Assembly: GCF_002866825.1 (NCBI RefSeq)
Contig: NZ_PKUS01000007.1
Coordinates: 186,001-250,000 of the forward strand
Origin: Pseudohalioglobus lutimaris
GTDB taxonomy: Bacteria; Pseudomonadota; Gammaproteobacteria; Pseudomonadales; Halieaceae
Direction of reading: 5' to 3'
DNA length: 64,000 bases
In this document: piece after piece, positions 17,197 through 26,033 of the stretch
Position numbering within the stretch: the stretch's first letter is position 1
Layout of the letters: every line of letters begins with the position of its first letter
The notes under the pieces: generated by a model
Databases searched by the model: none
What the model was told of the DNA's origin: nothing
What the model saw: only the letters and a program-made list of their open reading frames with translations
Made by a program: the position numbers and the translations under genes

Positions 17197-18327
17197 TCAG
17201 CGCCCCCCTGCAACTACCACGGGTGTGCCCGGGGTGATGCGATGCACACCGCTGGCCACGACAAGGCTGCCCGCGGGAAGGGTGCCGTGCACATAGGCCT
17301 GGTCGCCCCTTAGTTCAATGACCTCTACGGCCTCGCGGACGCTAACGGTTTTTCCATCGCGCTGTTCCAGGCGTAATACCGTCCACAATCCACGGTTCCC
17401 TTCCAGCAAGGCGGACAGCGGCAACCACCCTCCCTGTAATGGAACCTGTTCGCTGAGGATGAGGCTGACAGGCTCGCCGTCTACGGCCGTTACCTCAGCC
17501 GGTATTGAAAATACCGCCGTGGTCACCCTGGTGACCGGGTCCACATCGGGTCGCACGCTGAGTAACTTGCTTGAAAATGACTTACCGCGTAACGAAAGCG
17601 TGTAGTGGTTTCCGGGTATTAACGTAGAGGTCCGCGACACTGAAACACCGATATTGGCTTCTCTTCCCGCTGTTTCGATAAAGTGCACCACGGGTGTTCC
17701 AGGATTGGCCACGGCGCCTTCATGCACAAAACGGTCGGCAATCACACCGGAGTAGGGCGCGCGAAGCTGTGTCTTTTCGATGTTGATCTCAATGCTCTGT
17801 AGCTGCGCGGTGACGGCGTCAACGCGCGAGGCCAGTGCCTGCGCCCGCAGTCGGGTCTCATCAAAAGCCTCTCGCGACACCGCGCCGGTCTCTCGCAGTT
17901 CCCGCTGGCGCCTGGCTTTAAGCTGTGCCAGTTCCAGCTCTGATTCTGCCTGGGCAAGTTCCGCCCGGGTGGCCCGGGAGCGGGCCTGCAGCGCTGCGTC
18001 ATCGAGGCGGGCGATCACCTCTCCCTTTGCCACGTGACTGCCCTCGCGCCAGGGCAGTGCGGAAACCGTCCCTGCTATTTCAAAGCCCAATGTGGATTTG
18101 CGACCAGCGCTTATCAGTCCAAGGTAGGAGTCCGCGCGCTTATAACTGTCCTGCAGTTGGTAGGTGACGCCCTCGACAGTCAGCGGAGCCCGCGACTGTG
18201 GCTTCTCTCCCATGGCGAAGCGGGCTTGCAGAACGGACGTCAGCCCCAGTACAACCAGCGCTGCTACAGCTATGCCTGCCAAACTGGTATAGCGGCTGGC
18301 TGTAGTGCCCTCACTGTGTTTATTCAT
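17197..18327 (-). CDS. RND efflux periplasmic adaptor (HlyD/AcrA-type membrane fusion protein)
   Basis: A 376-residue adaptor. An N-terminal hydrophobic anchor (about 16-34) is not followed by a lipobox. A split biotinyl-lipoyl domain flanks an alpha-hairpin rich in Ala, Glu, Gln and Arg (about 105-180). A beta-barrel and a membrane-proximal domain follow. The second half of the lipoyl motif is visible as LRAPYSGVIADRFVHEGAV. It is the first gene of the efflux operon, with two operators 16-55 bases before its ATG. It would link the pump to a TolC-like channel encoded elsewhere. Confidence 0.88.
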   Translation of the reverse strand: MNKHSEGTTASRYTSLAGIAVAALVVLGLTSVLQARFAMGEKPQSRAPLTVEGVTYQLQDSYKRADSYLGLISAGRKSTLGFEIAGTVSALPWREGSHVAKGEVIARLDDAALQARSRATRAELAQAESELELAQLKARRQRELRETGAVSREAFDETRLRAQALASRVDAVTAQLQSIEINIEKTQLRAPYSGVIADRFVHEGAVANPGTPVVHFIETAGREANIGVSVSRTSTLIPGNHYTLSLRGKSFSSKLLSVRPDVDPVTRVTTAVFSIPAEVTAVDGEPVSLILSEQVPLQGGWLPLSALLEGNRGLWTVLRLEQRDGKTVSVREAVEVIELRGDQAYVHGTLPAGSLVVASGVHRITPGTPVVVAGGR

Positions 18328-18342
18328 AGATCAATGCCGCGA

Positions 18343-18361
18343 ATGTTAAAGCAATTAACAT
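18343..18361. promoter_or_regulatory. operator 1 for the efflux operon (19-bp inverted repeat)
   Basis: Perfect arms ATGTTAA (18343-18349) and TTAACAT (18355-18361) with a 5-base spacer. It lies 16 bases upstream of the fusion-protein ATG, over the expected transcription start. The same arms recur 21 bp away, two helical turns, as expected for two TetR dimers binding one face of the DNA. Confidence 0.75.
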
Positions 18362-18363
18362 GT

Positions 18364-18382
18364 ATGTTAAGGATATTAACAT
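18364..18382. promoter_or_regulatory. operator 2 for the efflux operon (19-bp inverted repeat)
   Basis: The same 7-base arms, ATGTTAA (18364-18370) and TTAACAT (18376-18382), around a different 5-base spacer (GGATA). It overlaps the spacer and -10 region of the predicted minus-strand promoter, so occupancy should block RNA polymerase. Confidence 0.75.
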
Positions 18383-18391
18383 CTGCGTCAA
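18364..18391 (-). promoter_or_regulatory. predicted promoter of the efflux operon
   Basis: Read on the minus strand: -35 TTGACG (18386-18391), a 16-base spacer, and -10 TAACAT (18364-18369). The -35 matches 5 of 6 consensus bases and the -10 matches 4 of 6. The operators lie inside and just downstream of it. Confidence 0.5.
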
Positions 18392-18472
18392 GCGCCCATT
18401 CTCCGCATCACTTGCAGCGCTGGTTGGTTTCACGCACAATACGCGCCCTCTGCAGGCCTCTGCAGACGCTAT

Positions 18473-18583
18473 GGTGGTCCAGGCGGTCCCCTCGCAACGA
18501 TAGGTAGTGAACCCGGTCAGACCTGGAAGGGAGCAGCCGTAGTTACCGACTCGTGTGCCGGGGTGTGGCTGTCTGGGTCACCT
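18473..18583 (+). ncRNA. ffs: signal recognition particle RNA (4.5S type)
   Basis: The conserved apical domain is unmistakable at 18515-18538, GGTCAGACCTGGAAGG followed by GAGCAGCC, with the GGAA tetraloop at 18525-18528 and the asymmetric loop that binds Ffh M domain. The ends GGTG (18473-18476) and CACC (18579-18582) pair, as do GTCCAG/CTGGGT nearby, closing a single long hairpin of about 110 bases as in E. coli 4.5S RNA. It lies on the same strand as dnaX, about 100 bases upstream of it. The exact mature ends are estimates. The rest of the 18328-18686 gap holds the efflux promoter and the dnaX leader. Confidence 0.93.
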
Positions 18584-18686
18584 CCATTTGGAAGACTCAT
18601 TTCTCTAGCCCAGGCTAGTTCTGGTTCCGGTCAATACGCCTCTGGTGTATCCTTTCCTTCTTTATTTAAAACAAGGCACAGGGCGA

Positions 18687-20432
18687 ATGTCTTACCAGGT
18701 TCTCGCGCGTAAGTGGCGGCCAAAAAGCTTCAGGGAAATGGTTGGCCAGGAGCACGTTCTGCAGGCTCTGGTCAACGCCCTGGACCACGACCGACTGCAC
18801 CATGCCTACCTGTTTACTGGTACTCGCGGCGTTGGCAAAACCACTATTGCCCGTATCCTTGCCAAGTGCCTCAACTGCGAGGAAGGTGTCAGCTCCGAGC
18901 CCTGCGGTAAGTGCGGCTCCTGCCTGGAGATCGCCGAGGGCCGCAGCGTCGATTTGCTGGAGGTGGATGCCGCCTCGCGAACCAAGGTCGAGGATACGCG
19001 CGAACTGCTGGAGAACGTGCAATATGCTCCCACGCGTTCGCGCTATAAGGTGTACCTGATCGACGAGGTGCACATGCTCTCAACGAGCAGCTTCAATGCC
19101 CTGCTCAAGACCCTCGAGGAACCGCCGCCGCATGTGAAGTTCCTGCTGGCGACCACGGATCCGCAGAAGCTGCCGGCGACCGTGTTGTCGCGATGCCTGC
19201 AGTTTAACCTCAAGAACATGCCTCCTGAGCAGATCGTCGGTCATCTGGCCAATGTACTGGAGCAGGAGATGGTGAGTTTCGAGGAGCCTGCACTGTGGCT
19301 TCTGGGGCGTGCAGCCTCAGGCAGCATGCGGGACGCACTGAGTCTGACAGACCAGGCTATTGCCTTCGGTTCCGGCAAGATAACAGAAGCTGATGTTCGC
19401 AGTATGCTCGGCAGCGTTGACCTGAGTTTTGTATACCTGTTGCTGGAAGGTGTAGCCGCCGGGGATCCCGCTGAGCTTCTGGCTGTAGTCGCACGCATGG
19501 CAGAGCACGCCCCGGACTTCGAGGGCAGCTGCGATGAGTTGATTTCACTGACACACCGTGTGGCAATTGCCCAGGCAGTGCCTGATGCCGTCGACAATAG
19601 TTGGGGGGACGCCGAGCGTGTTGCCGCGCTGGCCGGGGCCATCACCGCAGAAGATGCGCAACTGTTCTACCAGATCGCGATCAACGGCAAACGGGATATG
19701 GCAATGTCGCCTGATCCGCGCAGCGGCTTCGAGATGCTACTGTTGCGGATGCTGGCTTTCCGGCCTGCTGCCGTCATTGACGAGTCCTTGGATGCAACCC
19801 AGTTGCAGGATGTCACACCGACGCCTGTAGCGGACAATGCCGCCCTGGAGGTCGGTGACAGCGCAAAAAAGCCCCGTGAGCCCGCCGGGGAGGTGGCACC
19901 TCCTGTCCCGTCCGTCGCACGAGTCGCTGCGCCTGTGGCAGAGGCAAGTGAGCCACTGCAAGCGCCTGGTGCAGCGGCAAATCCTGCCGCCAACCCGGTC
20001 AGTGCCGGTGCGGCCGCCGGCGAAGCCCCAGGTGTTGTCAGTGATCCGCGGCCTGAACAGTGGCCACAACTGCTGGAACAACTTGGCCTGAAGGGGATGG
20101 TGCAGAACATTGCCGCCAATATGGAACTGCAAAGCGTCAGCGGTAACGAACTGACCTTCGTGCTGGATGAACAGAACGCGTCCCTGTTTAACGACAGTCA
20201 TCGCGGCAAGATTCTCCTCGCTCTGCAGAACTACCTGGGTCGGGAGCTGTCTGTTGTCATAACGCCGGGACAGCCCACCGGCGAAACACCGGCCATGCGC
20301 CATGCGCGTGCCGTCCGCGAACGCCAACAACAGGCAGTGGCGGAAATAGAGGGTGACCAGCGCCTGCAGGCGTTGATAAACCGGTTTGACGGAGAACTGG
20401 ACAAACAGTCTATTGCTCCACTGGATTCCTGA
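18687..20432 (+). CDS. dnaX: DNA polymerase III subunit tau (and gamma by frameshift)
   Basis: The 581-residue clamp-loader ATPase. Walker [10 protein letters not shown] is at 45-53, the zinc-module cysteines are at 64, 73, 76 and 79, the Walker B DEVH is near 126-129, and SRC is in LSRCLQFNL. An Ala/Pro-rich linker (about 390-460) leads to the tau C-terminal domain. ATG 18687 gives the family start [12 protein letters not shown]; the frame is open a little further upstream. Inside the linker, A-AAA-AAG in the reading frame is followed by a -1 stop and preceded by GGAGGT, so a gamma form of about 397 residues is probably also made. It is followed directly by ybaB and recR, the usual trio. Confidence 0.96.
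   Translation: MSYQVLARKWRPKSFREMVGQEHVLQALVNALDHDRLHHAYLFTGTRGVGKTTIARILAKCLNCEEGVSSEPCGKCGSCLEIAEGRSVDLLEVDAASRTKVEDTRELLENVQYAPTRSRYKVYLIDEVHMLSTSSFNALLKTLEEPPPHVKFLLATTDPQKLPATVLSRCLQFNLKNMPPEQIVGHLANVLEQEMVSFEEPALWLLGRAASGSMRDALSLTDQAIAFGSGKITEADVRSMLGSVDLSFVYLLLEGVAAGDPAELLAVVARMAEHAPDFEGSCDELISLTHRVAIAQAVPDAVDNSWGDAERVAALAGAITAEDAQLFYQIAINGKRDMAMSPDPRSGFEMLLLRMLAFRPAAVIDESLDATQLQDVTPTPVADNAALEVGDSAKKPREPAGEVAPPVPSVARVAAPVAEASEPLQAPGAAANPAANPVSAGAAAGEAPGVVSDPRPEQWPQLLEQLGLKGMVQNIAANMELQSVSGNELTFVLDEQNASLFNDSHRGKILLALQNYLGRELSVVITPGQPTGETPAMRHARAVRERQQQAVAEIEGDQRLQALINRFDGELDKQSIAPLDS
19847..19904 (+). promoter_or_regulatory. dnaX programmed -1 ribosomal frameshift signal
   Basis: Slippery heptamer AAAAAAG at 19865-19871, in phase as GCA AAA AAG. 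A Shine-Dalgarno-like GGAGGT (19847-19852) sits 12 bases upstream. Slipping back one base reads GCC CCG TGA, stopping at 19877-19879. Downstream pairing options are CCCCG (19872-19876) with CGGGG (19886-19890), and a GGAGGT/ACCTCC hairpin at 19889-19903. All elements correspond to the E. coli dnaX gamma signal, although the hairpin spacing differs. Confidence 0.72.
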
Positions 20433-20442
20433 GGAACACAAC

Positions 20443-20763
20443 ATGAAAAATATTTCTGACCTGATGCAACAGGCGCAGAAGATGCAAGCTGATATGCAAC
20501 AAGCGCAGGAAGAGCTCGCCAAAGCTGAAGTGCAAGGTGAGTCCGGCGCGGGTCTGGTCACCGTGACCATGACAGGCCGGCACGACGTGAAACGTGTCAG
20601 CATTGACCCGTCAGTGCTGTCTGAAGACAAAGAGGTGTTGGAGGACCTGTTGGCGGCCGCGGTGAACGACGCGGTGCGCAAGGTGGAGGCGCACAATCGG
20701 GATGCCATGTCAGGTCTCGCTTCCGGCCTGGATTTGCCAGGCGGTTTCAAGATGCCGTTTTAG
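20443..20763 (+). CDS. ybaB: YbaB/EbfC family nucleoid-associated protein
   Basis: A 106-residue DNA-binding protein. The Met/Gln/Ala-rich N-terminal helix ([19 protein letters not shown]) and the [20 protein letters not shown] strand region are characteristic, and the C-terminus ends LPGGFKMPF as in the family. The ATG at 20443 lies behind GAGGA, 10 bases after dnaX stops; the longer open frame starting inside dnaX is spurious. The dnaX-ybaB-recR order is conserved in many bacteria, and co-transcription is likely. Confidence 0.95.
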   Translation: MKNISDLMQQAQKMQADMQQAQEELAKAEVQGESGAGLVTVTMTGRHDVKRVSIDPSVLSEDKEVLEDLLAAAVNDAVRKVEAHNRDAMSGLASGLDLPGGFKMPF

Positions 20764-20782
20764 GCCGGGGCACGATATAACA

Positions 20783-21382
20783 ATGAAATTCAGTCCCGCT
20801 CTGCAGGAATTGATGGAAGCGCTACGTTGCCTGCCGGGCGTGGGCCCAAAGTCTGCCCAGCGCATGACCCTGTACTTACTGGAACGTGACCGTGAGGGGG
20901 CTACGGTGCTGTCCCGCGCGCTTCAGGCAGCCGTGGAGCGAGTGGACCACTGCTCACGCTGTCGAAATTTTACCGAACTGGATATTTGCGAGATATGCGA
21001 GGACCCACGTCGTGACGCGTCTACTGTCTGCGTAGTGGAAACCCCCGCCGACGTGCTTGCGGTGGAGCAGAGCGGCAGTTACCGCGGTTTGTATTTTGTG
21101 CTGATGGGACACCTGTCTCCCATAGACGGCATTGGCCCCGCTGAAATCGGTCTGGACAAGTTTCACCGGCGGGTTATCGATGAGGGAATTGATGAAGTTA
21201 TTCTCGCTACCAACCCCACCGTGGAAGGCGAAGCAACGGCATACTACTTGTCTGATGTGCTGCATAACGAAGGCGTGAAAGTGTCGCGTATCGCTCACGG
21301 TGTCCCTCTGGGGGGCGAACTAGAATATGTGGATGGCAGCACGCTGGCACATGCATTTTCCGGCCGCAGGCCGGTGGAGTAA
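20783..21382 (+). CDS. recR: recombination mediator protein RecR
   Basis: A 199-residue protein. A helix-hairpin-helix ([15 protein letters not shown], about 14-28) is followed by a four-cysteine zinc finger (Cys57, 60, 69, 72). A Toprim domain with [12 protein letters not shown] and the C-terminal Walker-like region complete it. It acts with RecF and RecO to load RecA at gaps. The start is ATG 20783, 19 bases after ybaB; the upstream open frame overlapping ybaB is not used. All family hallmarks are present and the length is normal. Confidence 0.96.
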   Translation: MKFSPALQELMEALRCLPGVGPKSAQRMTLYLLERDREGATVLSRALQAAVERVDHCSRCRNFTELDICEICEDPRRDASTVCVVETPADVLAVEQSGSYRGLYFVLMGHLSPIDGIGPAEIGLDKFHRRVIDEGIDEVILATNPTVEGEATAYYLSDVLHNEGVKVSRIAHGVPLGGELEYVDGSTLAHAFSGRRPVE

Positions 21383-21385
21383 CAG

Positions 21386-22504
21386 GTGGACTGGCAACTT
21401 ATAGAATCCGACGAAGCACTGGGCGAGCTACTGGAAAAGTCGGCGGGCTGCTCTGCGGTCATGGTGGACACGGAGTTCATGCGTCGCAACACATTCTATC
21501 CCCAGGTCGCCCTGGTGCAGCTGTGTTTTGATCAGGGCGCCGCCGCAGGTACTGCCTGGCTTGTCGATCCGCTTACCCTTAGCGATCCGTCACCGCTGGC
21601 GCGCTTACTTGCCGACCCGAAAGTGATCAAGGTGCTTCACTCCGCCAGCGAGGACCTGGAGGTATTTCAACGGTGGCTGGGCGTGTTGCCGTTACCGCTG
21701 TTGGATACGCAGAAAGCCGCGGCGTTGGTGGGGCTGGATTTTGGGCTGGGGTATCGCGGCATGGTGTTGCAGTTATGTGGCGAGGATCTTCCCAAAGGTG
21801 AAACCCGGTCAGACTGGTTACAGCGGCCCTTGACCGGTTCACAGTGTCACTATGCTGCACAGGATGTGATCTGGCTGCTGGATGTTTATCACCAGATTGG
21901 CCGCCGGTGTCGTGAATATGGGCGTTTTGAGTGGGTGCTTGAAGATGGCCAGGCTGCCTGCGACGGTCTCGCATCAAACACCGGAAACTATTTCAAGCGC
22001 ATTAAAGGGGCCTGGAAACTGCAGCCTGAGCAACTGGCGACTCTTATAGCCATATGCGATTGGCGTGAGGAGACAGCGAGGGCAAAAGACAAGCCCCGTA
22101 GCTGGATTATTGATGACAAGGCCTGCCTGCAACTGGCGCAGGCCTCACCCGCGAATATGGCTGAGTTGCGTGCCAGGGTTGAGATGCACCCATCCACCCT
22201 GCGGCGCTACGGTGAAAGCCTGCTCGACCTGTTGTCGGCAGACGCTGGCAAAGCGCCGCAAGGGCTTCCGCAGCGTCTACCCGGCCCCTTGACTGCCTCC
22301 CAGCGGGAGCAAGTCAAGGCACTCAAGCAACGCGCAGAGGGCATCGCCGCGGAACTGGGTGTGGCGCCGCAGATACTTGCGTCGGGCAAGGATTTTGAAG
22401 CCATGGTGCGCGGCGAAGAACCGGAACCAGTGATCTGGCAGGGCTGGCGCCGACAACAGGTGATCGAGCCTCTCAAGAGCCTGGTGAGAGGGGAAGCGGT
22501 ATGA
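21386..22504 (+). CDS. rnd: ribonuclease D
   Basis: A 372-residue 3'-to-5' exoribonuclease for tRNA 3'-end trimming. DEDD catalytic motifs are visible: Asp28 and Glu30 (VDTEFMR), the Asp in LHSASEDLEVF, and the YAAQD motif with its Asp. One HRDC domain follows the exonuclease domain (about 205-285). The GTG start at 21386 lies 3 bases after recR, behind GGAGTAACAG. Its stop overlaps the ycgL start (ATGA), indicating translational coupling. Confidence 0.93.
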   Translation: MDWQLIESDEALGELLEKSAGCSAVMVDTEFMRRNTFYPQVALVQLCFDQGAAAGTAWLVDPLTLSDPSPLARLLADPKVIKVLHSASEDLEVFQRWLGVLPLPLLDTQKAAALVGLDFGLGYRGMVLQLCGEDLPKGETRSDWLQRPLTGSQCHYAAQDVIWLLDVYHQIGRRCREYGRFEWVLEDGQAACDGLASNTGNYFKRIKGAWKLQPEQLATLIAICDWREETARAKDKPRSWIIDDKACLQLAQASPANMAELRARVEMHPSTLRRYGESLLDLLSADAGKAPQGLPQRLPGPLTASQREQVKALKQRAEGIAAELGVAPQILASGKDFEAMVRGEEPEPVIWQGWRRQQVIEPLKSLVRGEAV

Positions 22505-22788
22505 GTACGAAGTTGCCGGCAAGGTTGATAGAAGTGTTTAGCAGCTCGCGCAAAGAAGAAATGTACCTCTATGTCGACAAGGCGGCGGGAATGGAAGCGG
22601 TGCCGGAAGTGCTGATGAAGCAGTTTGGTGAGCCGCGCAGTGTTATGACCCTGCTCCTTGAGCCCGAGCGCAAACTGGCGCGCGTCGATACGCGGGAAGT
22701 TATGGCGGCGATTGAAGACCAGGGGTTCTTCTTGCAGATGCCGCCCACACCGGCGCAGCTGCTGCGCAGGAACGCCTGCAGTGAGTGA
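22501..22788 (+). CDS. ycgL: YcgL domain-containing protein
   Basis: A 95-residue small cytoplasmic protein. The family signature is clear: EVFSSSRKEEMYLYVDKA near the start and LLEPERKLARVDTREVMAAIEDQGFFLQMPP towards the end. Its biochemical role is not established in the family. It overlaps rnd by 4 bases and the next gene (ycgN) by 8, so the three are translated from one message. Confidence 0.92.
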   Translation: MSTKLPARLIEVFSSSRKEEMYLYVDKAAGMEAVPEVLMKQFGEPRSVMTLLLEPERKLARVDTREVMAAIEDQGFFLQMPPTPAQLLRRNACSE

Positions 22789-23218
22789 CTGGTGGCATCA
22801 GTTGCCACTGTCGGAGCTGGACGGTGAGCAGTGGGAAGCACTCTGCGATGGCTGCGCCAAGTGCTGCCTGCACAAGCTTGAAGACGAGGATACCGGCGAG
22901 GTGTTCTACACCCGCGTGCGCTGCCAGTATTTACAGGAGGAGAGCTGCCGCTGCAGCGACTATCCGCGGCGCTCTGTAATGGTGCCAAACTGCATTCGCC
23001 TGGACAGGGAGACCGTCAGCACACTGGACTGGCTGCCTGTGACCTGCGCATACCGGCTCAGGGCAAATAACCGGCCCTTGCCGGACTGGCACTACCTTGT
23101 CTCGGGAAGCCGCGAGTCCGTGCATGCGGCGGGGGTCTCGATAAGGGGCAGGGCGGTTTCCGATGAATTTGTGCATCCGGACGGTTACGATGAACACATC
23201 GTGACCTGGGTGGAGTAG
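22781..23218 (+). CDS. ycgN: YcgN family cysteine-cluster protein (UPF0260)
   Basis: A 145-residue protein with the cysteine cluster C22-x2-C25-x2-CC28-29 and further cysteines at 48, 56 and 58, a probable metal or Fe-S site of the YkgJ/CxxCxxCC group. The GTG start at 22781 overlaps ycgL by 8 bases and gives the usual short N-terminus (SDWWHQLPLSELD); the open frame extending back through ycgL is an artefact. No enzymatic activity is established for the family. Confidence 0.9.
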   Translation: MSDWWHQLPLSELDGEQWEALCDGCAKCCLHKLEDEDTGEVFYTRVRCQYLQEESCRCSDYPRRSVMVPNCIRLDRETVSTLDWLPVTCAYRLRANNRPLPDWHYLVSGSRESVHAAGVSIRGRAVSDEFVHPDGYDEHIVTWVE

Positions 23219-23226
23219 GAGGCAAC

Positions 23227-23616
23227 GTGCTGAGCGACAGTTCTTATATGACAGCGTTATACGCCTATTGTGGCGCTGCCGTGCTGTTTGTGCTTTGTTT
23301 GGTCTGGTGGGTAGGGCGTCGCTGGCGCTCCGGATGGTCAGCGTTGCTGGTGTTGTTGGCAGCGGCGCTGCTGCTGACGCCGGCCTATCCGCGTGAAGGT
23401 GTCGATACTGTCGCACCGGCATTGATTGTGGCTGGGTTCCAGCTGGCGACTGAGGGAGTTGAGGCCGCTGAGCACGCTATACGGCCCCTGATGTTTACAT
23501 CTGCCCTGGCGGCTGTGCTGGCGTTGCTGCTGGGCTTTACCCTGTTGCGCAAACGTAAGTCCGCGAGTGAGGCGACTGCCAGGCCGTCGGTATCGCCGCC
23601 CGCGGAGCCGCTCTGA
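23227..23616 (+). CDS. hypothetical three-span membrane protein
   Basis: A 129-residue protein with three hydrophobic segments (about 10-29, 37-54 and 87-107), a basic stretch (RKRKS) after the third and a Pro/Ser-rich tail. No family is recognised. It ends exactly where the vWA gene begins (stop 23614-23616, ATG 23617), so the two are probably translated in sequence and may function together at the inner membrane. The GTG start at 23227 lies behind GGAGGCAAC. Confidence 0.7.
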   Translation: MLSDSSYMTALYAYCGAAVLFVLCLVWWVGRRWRSGWSALLVLLAAALLLTPAYPREGVDTVAPALIVAGFQLATEGVEAAEHAIRPLMFTSALAAVLALLLGFTLLRKRKSASEATARPSVSPPAEPL

Positions 23617-25116
23617 ATGCCTCGTATCTTACTGCTTCCGGCGCTGCTGCTGGCACTCTGTTTTAGTTCCTTGGCCTTTGCCGATACGGCAGGCGTGGGC
23701 TTGAAGCCAGACTTGCGCCTGTTGATTGACATCTCAGGCAGCATGAAGGAGTCAGACCCGGATAACCTGCGGGCCCCGGCGATGGAATTAATCATTCGCC
23801 TGCTGCCCGAAGATGCAAAAGCCGGCGTCTGGCTTTTTGGCGAGGACGTGCGCGAACTTGTGCCCCATGGGGTCGTGGATGAGGAGTGGCGGCGGCAAGC
23901 GCAGGCCGCAATGGCCCTGATCGATAATTCCGGGCAGAGAACCAATATCCCCGCCGCCCTGGCGGCGGCCACTTACGATTTCGAGCGTCTGGATCCAGGG
24001 TTTCGAACCAGCATTGTATTGCTGACCGATGGCAAGGTTGATATAGCCGAGTCTCCCATGGTCAATGCCGGCTCGGCGCGAAAGCTGCTGACGGAACTGG
24101 CGCCGGAGCTGGGCGCAACCGGTATTCCCGTGCATACGATTGCCTTGTCCGGTGAGGCAGACTGGCTTTTCCTGCGCTCGCTGGCGCGGGGCACGGGAGG
24201 TATTGCTGAACAGGCCCAGTCTGCGGAGGCGCTAAGTGGCATCTTCCTGCAGGCCCTGGAGATGGCGGCGCCTACTGCACGTGTGCCGCTGAATGGAAGT
24301 CGCTTCGCCATTGACGACAGCGTGCGTGAGTTCACTTTACTGGTGTTTTTCGACGGAGAAAAGAGTCACCGCCTGACACTGCGTGATCCCGGCGGAACAG
24401 AGTATGAAAGAACGCAGTCAGATGGGGATGTGGACTGGTTCCAGAACTCACAGTTTGCCCTGATTACCATAACTGAACCTGCCGCGGGGGCCTGGCGTGT
24501 CGAGGCGCCAGAGGGTGCCCGGGTCCGGGTGACCGTGATTTCCGACTTGCAGCTGGAAGTGGATCCCCCACCCAACAGCCTGCCTGCGGGGCGTATATCG
24601 GAACTGGGCCTGCGTCTCACCGAGCAGGGAGTCGTACTGACCGACCCGCAGGTGCTCGGTGCCTTCAATATAGCAATAGAGTTGATCGATCCGGATGGCG
24701 CCAGGAAGCTGATACCGGTAAGTGGCGCATACCCCGTGCCGGCCGACGGAGAGTATCGCGTTGTGCTCCCGGCAATGGAGGTTCCAGGCCGCTATCAACT
24801 GGTTGCGTGGCTTCAGGCACAAACCGTGGAGCGCGAACTGCCCATGTACCTGGAGGTGGTCGCGCCACCGGAAAAGGCAACACTGGTCACCCGTGGCCAG
24901 GAGCCGCCGGCAGATGACTTTCAAGCGCCGTTAATGTGGATGCTGGGGACTATCGGCCTGGTGTTGCTGGTGGTCTGGATGCTTTTGCGCAGGCGCAAGC
25001 GACGCAAACTGGAACTCTGGCAGAAGCGGGCCCGGCAGGCCTCGTCGATCACCGAGTCCGGCCTGGTGAGCGGTGTGGTCGCTGATCAACAGGAAGATCG
25101 TAGCGGCCTTGATTAG
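23617..25116 (+). CDS. exported vWA-domain protein with C-terminal membrane anchor
   Basis: A 499-residue protein. A signal peptide (about 1-22, ending SLAFA) is followed by a von Willebrand A domain with an intact MIDAS DISGSMK (38-44) and a later ..LLTDGK.. metal loop. Beta-rich domains of unknown type follow. A C-terminal TM (about 437-458) is followed by a short Arg/Lys-rich cytoplasmic tail. The topology places the vWA domain in the periplasm, unlike the cytoplasmic vWA protein two genes on. It precedes a MoxR ATPase by 56 bases. The partner or ligand is unknown; a role in assembling or stabilising an envelope complex is inference. Confidence 0.8.
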   Translation: MPRILLLPALLLALCFSSLAFADTAGVGLKPDLRLLIDISGSMKESDPDNLRAPAMELIIRLLPEDAKAGVWLFGEDVRELVPHGVVDEEWRRQAQAAMALIDNSGQRTNIPAALAAATYDFERLDPGFRTSIVLLTDGKVDIAESPMVNAGSARKLLTELAPELGATGIPVHTIALSGEADWLFLRSLARGTGGIAEQAQSAEALSGIFLQALEMAAPTARVPLNGSRFAIDDSVREFTLLVFFDGEKSHRLTLRDPGGTEYERTQSDGDVDWFQNSQFALITITEPAAGAWRVEAPEGARVRVTVISDLQLEVDPPPNSLPAGRISELGLRLTEQGVVLTDPQVLGAFNIAIELIDPDGARKLIPVSGAYPVPADGEYRVVLPAMEVPGRYQLVAWLQAQTVERELPMYLEVVAPPEKATLVTRGQEPPADDFQAPLMWMLGTIGLVLLVVWMLLRRRKRRKLELWQKRARQASSITESGLVSGVVADQQEDRSGLD

Positions 25117-25172
25117 TCTATGACCAATGGGTAGTCTGACCAGCTTTGTAAATCGAAGGGATAGAAACGCAA

Positions 25173-26018
25173 ATGAAATTTGAAGGAACTGAGCGCTATG
25201 TAGCGACGGATGACTTGCGCATGGCCGTCAACGCGGCGGTGTCCCTGGAGCGTCCGCTGCTGATCAAGGGTGAGCCCGGTACCGGCAAGACCATGCTTGC
25301 CGAGGAAGTTGCACAAGGTCTGGGTAAGCGCCTTATCCAGTGGCATATCAAATCCACGACCAAAGCACAGCAGGGACTGTACGAATATGATGCGGTTTCA
25401 CGACTGCGCGATTCTCAGCTGGGCGATGAAAAGGTGCAGGATATAGGCAACTATATCAAGCGCGGCAAGCTCTGGGAGGCATTTGATGCCGACGAGCAGG
25501 TCGTGCTGCTGATCGATGAAATCGACAAGGCCGACATCGAGTTTCCCAACGACCTGCTGGTCGAATTGGATCGGATGGAGTTTTTCGTCTACGAGACGGG
25601 TGAAACCATCAAGGCCAGGCACCGTCCTATTATCATCATCACGTCGAACAATGAGAAAGAGCTCCCCGACGCTTTCCTGCGTCGCTGCTTCTTCCACTTC
25701 ATCAACTTCCCCGACCGCGACACCATGCGCGAAATCGTAGCGGTGCATTATCCGGAGATTTCCAAACAACTGGTCAAAGAGGCCATGGAAGTCTTTTTTG
25801 ACCTGCGCGCAATTCCCGGCCTGAAAAAGAAGCCGTCCACTTCCGAATTGATCGACTGGCTCAAGTTGCTGATGGCTGACGATATTCCCGACGAGATACT
25901 CAAGGACCGCGACCAGAGCAAGGCGATTCCTCCCCTGTATGGCGCGCTGATGAAAAATGAACAGGACGTGCACCTGCTCGAACGACTGGCATTTATGCAC
26001 CGCCGTGAGACGCGATAG
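25173..26018 (+). CDS. MoxR family AAA+ ATPase
   Basis: A 281-residue AAA+ chaperone-like ATPase. Walker A GEPGTGKT is at 33-40, Walker B LLIDEID near 112-118, sensor-1 region IIITSNNEKELPDAFLRR (with the arginine finger), and a C-terminal helical lid. MoxR proteins act with vWA-domain partners to mature or insert metal centres and complexes; such a partner is encoded 15 bases downstream. The ATG at 25173 begins MKFEGTERYV, a start seen in this subfamily. Confidence 0.9.
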   Translation: MKFEGTERYVATDDLRMAVNAAVSLERPLLIKGEPGTGKTMLAEEVAQGLGKRLIQWHIKSTTKAQQGLYEYDAVSRLRDSQLGDEKVQDIGNYIKRGKLWEAFDADEQVVLLIDEIDKADIEFPNDLLVELDRMEFFVYETGETIKARHRPIIIITSNNEKELPDAFLRRCFFHFINFPDRDTMREIVAVHYPEISKQLVKEAMEVFFDLRAIPGLKKKPSTSELIDWLKLLMADDIPDEILKDRDQSKAIPPLYGALMKNEQDVHLLERLAFMHRRETR

Positions 26019-26033
26019 CGCAGGGCAACTGGC

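Noticed and set aside
18605-18618. Inverted repeat CTAGCC-CA-GGCTAG after the SRP RNA.
   Set aside because: A two-base loop cannot form a normal hairpin and no T-tract follows, so it is a poor terminator candidate.
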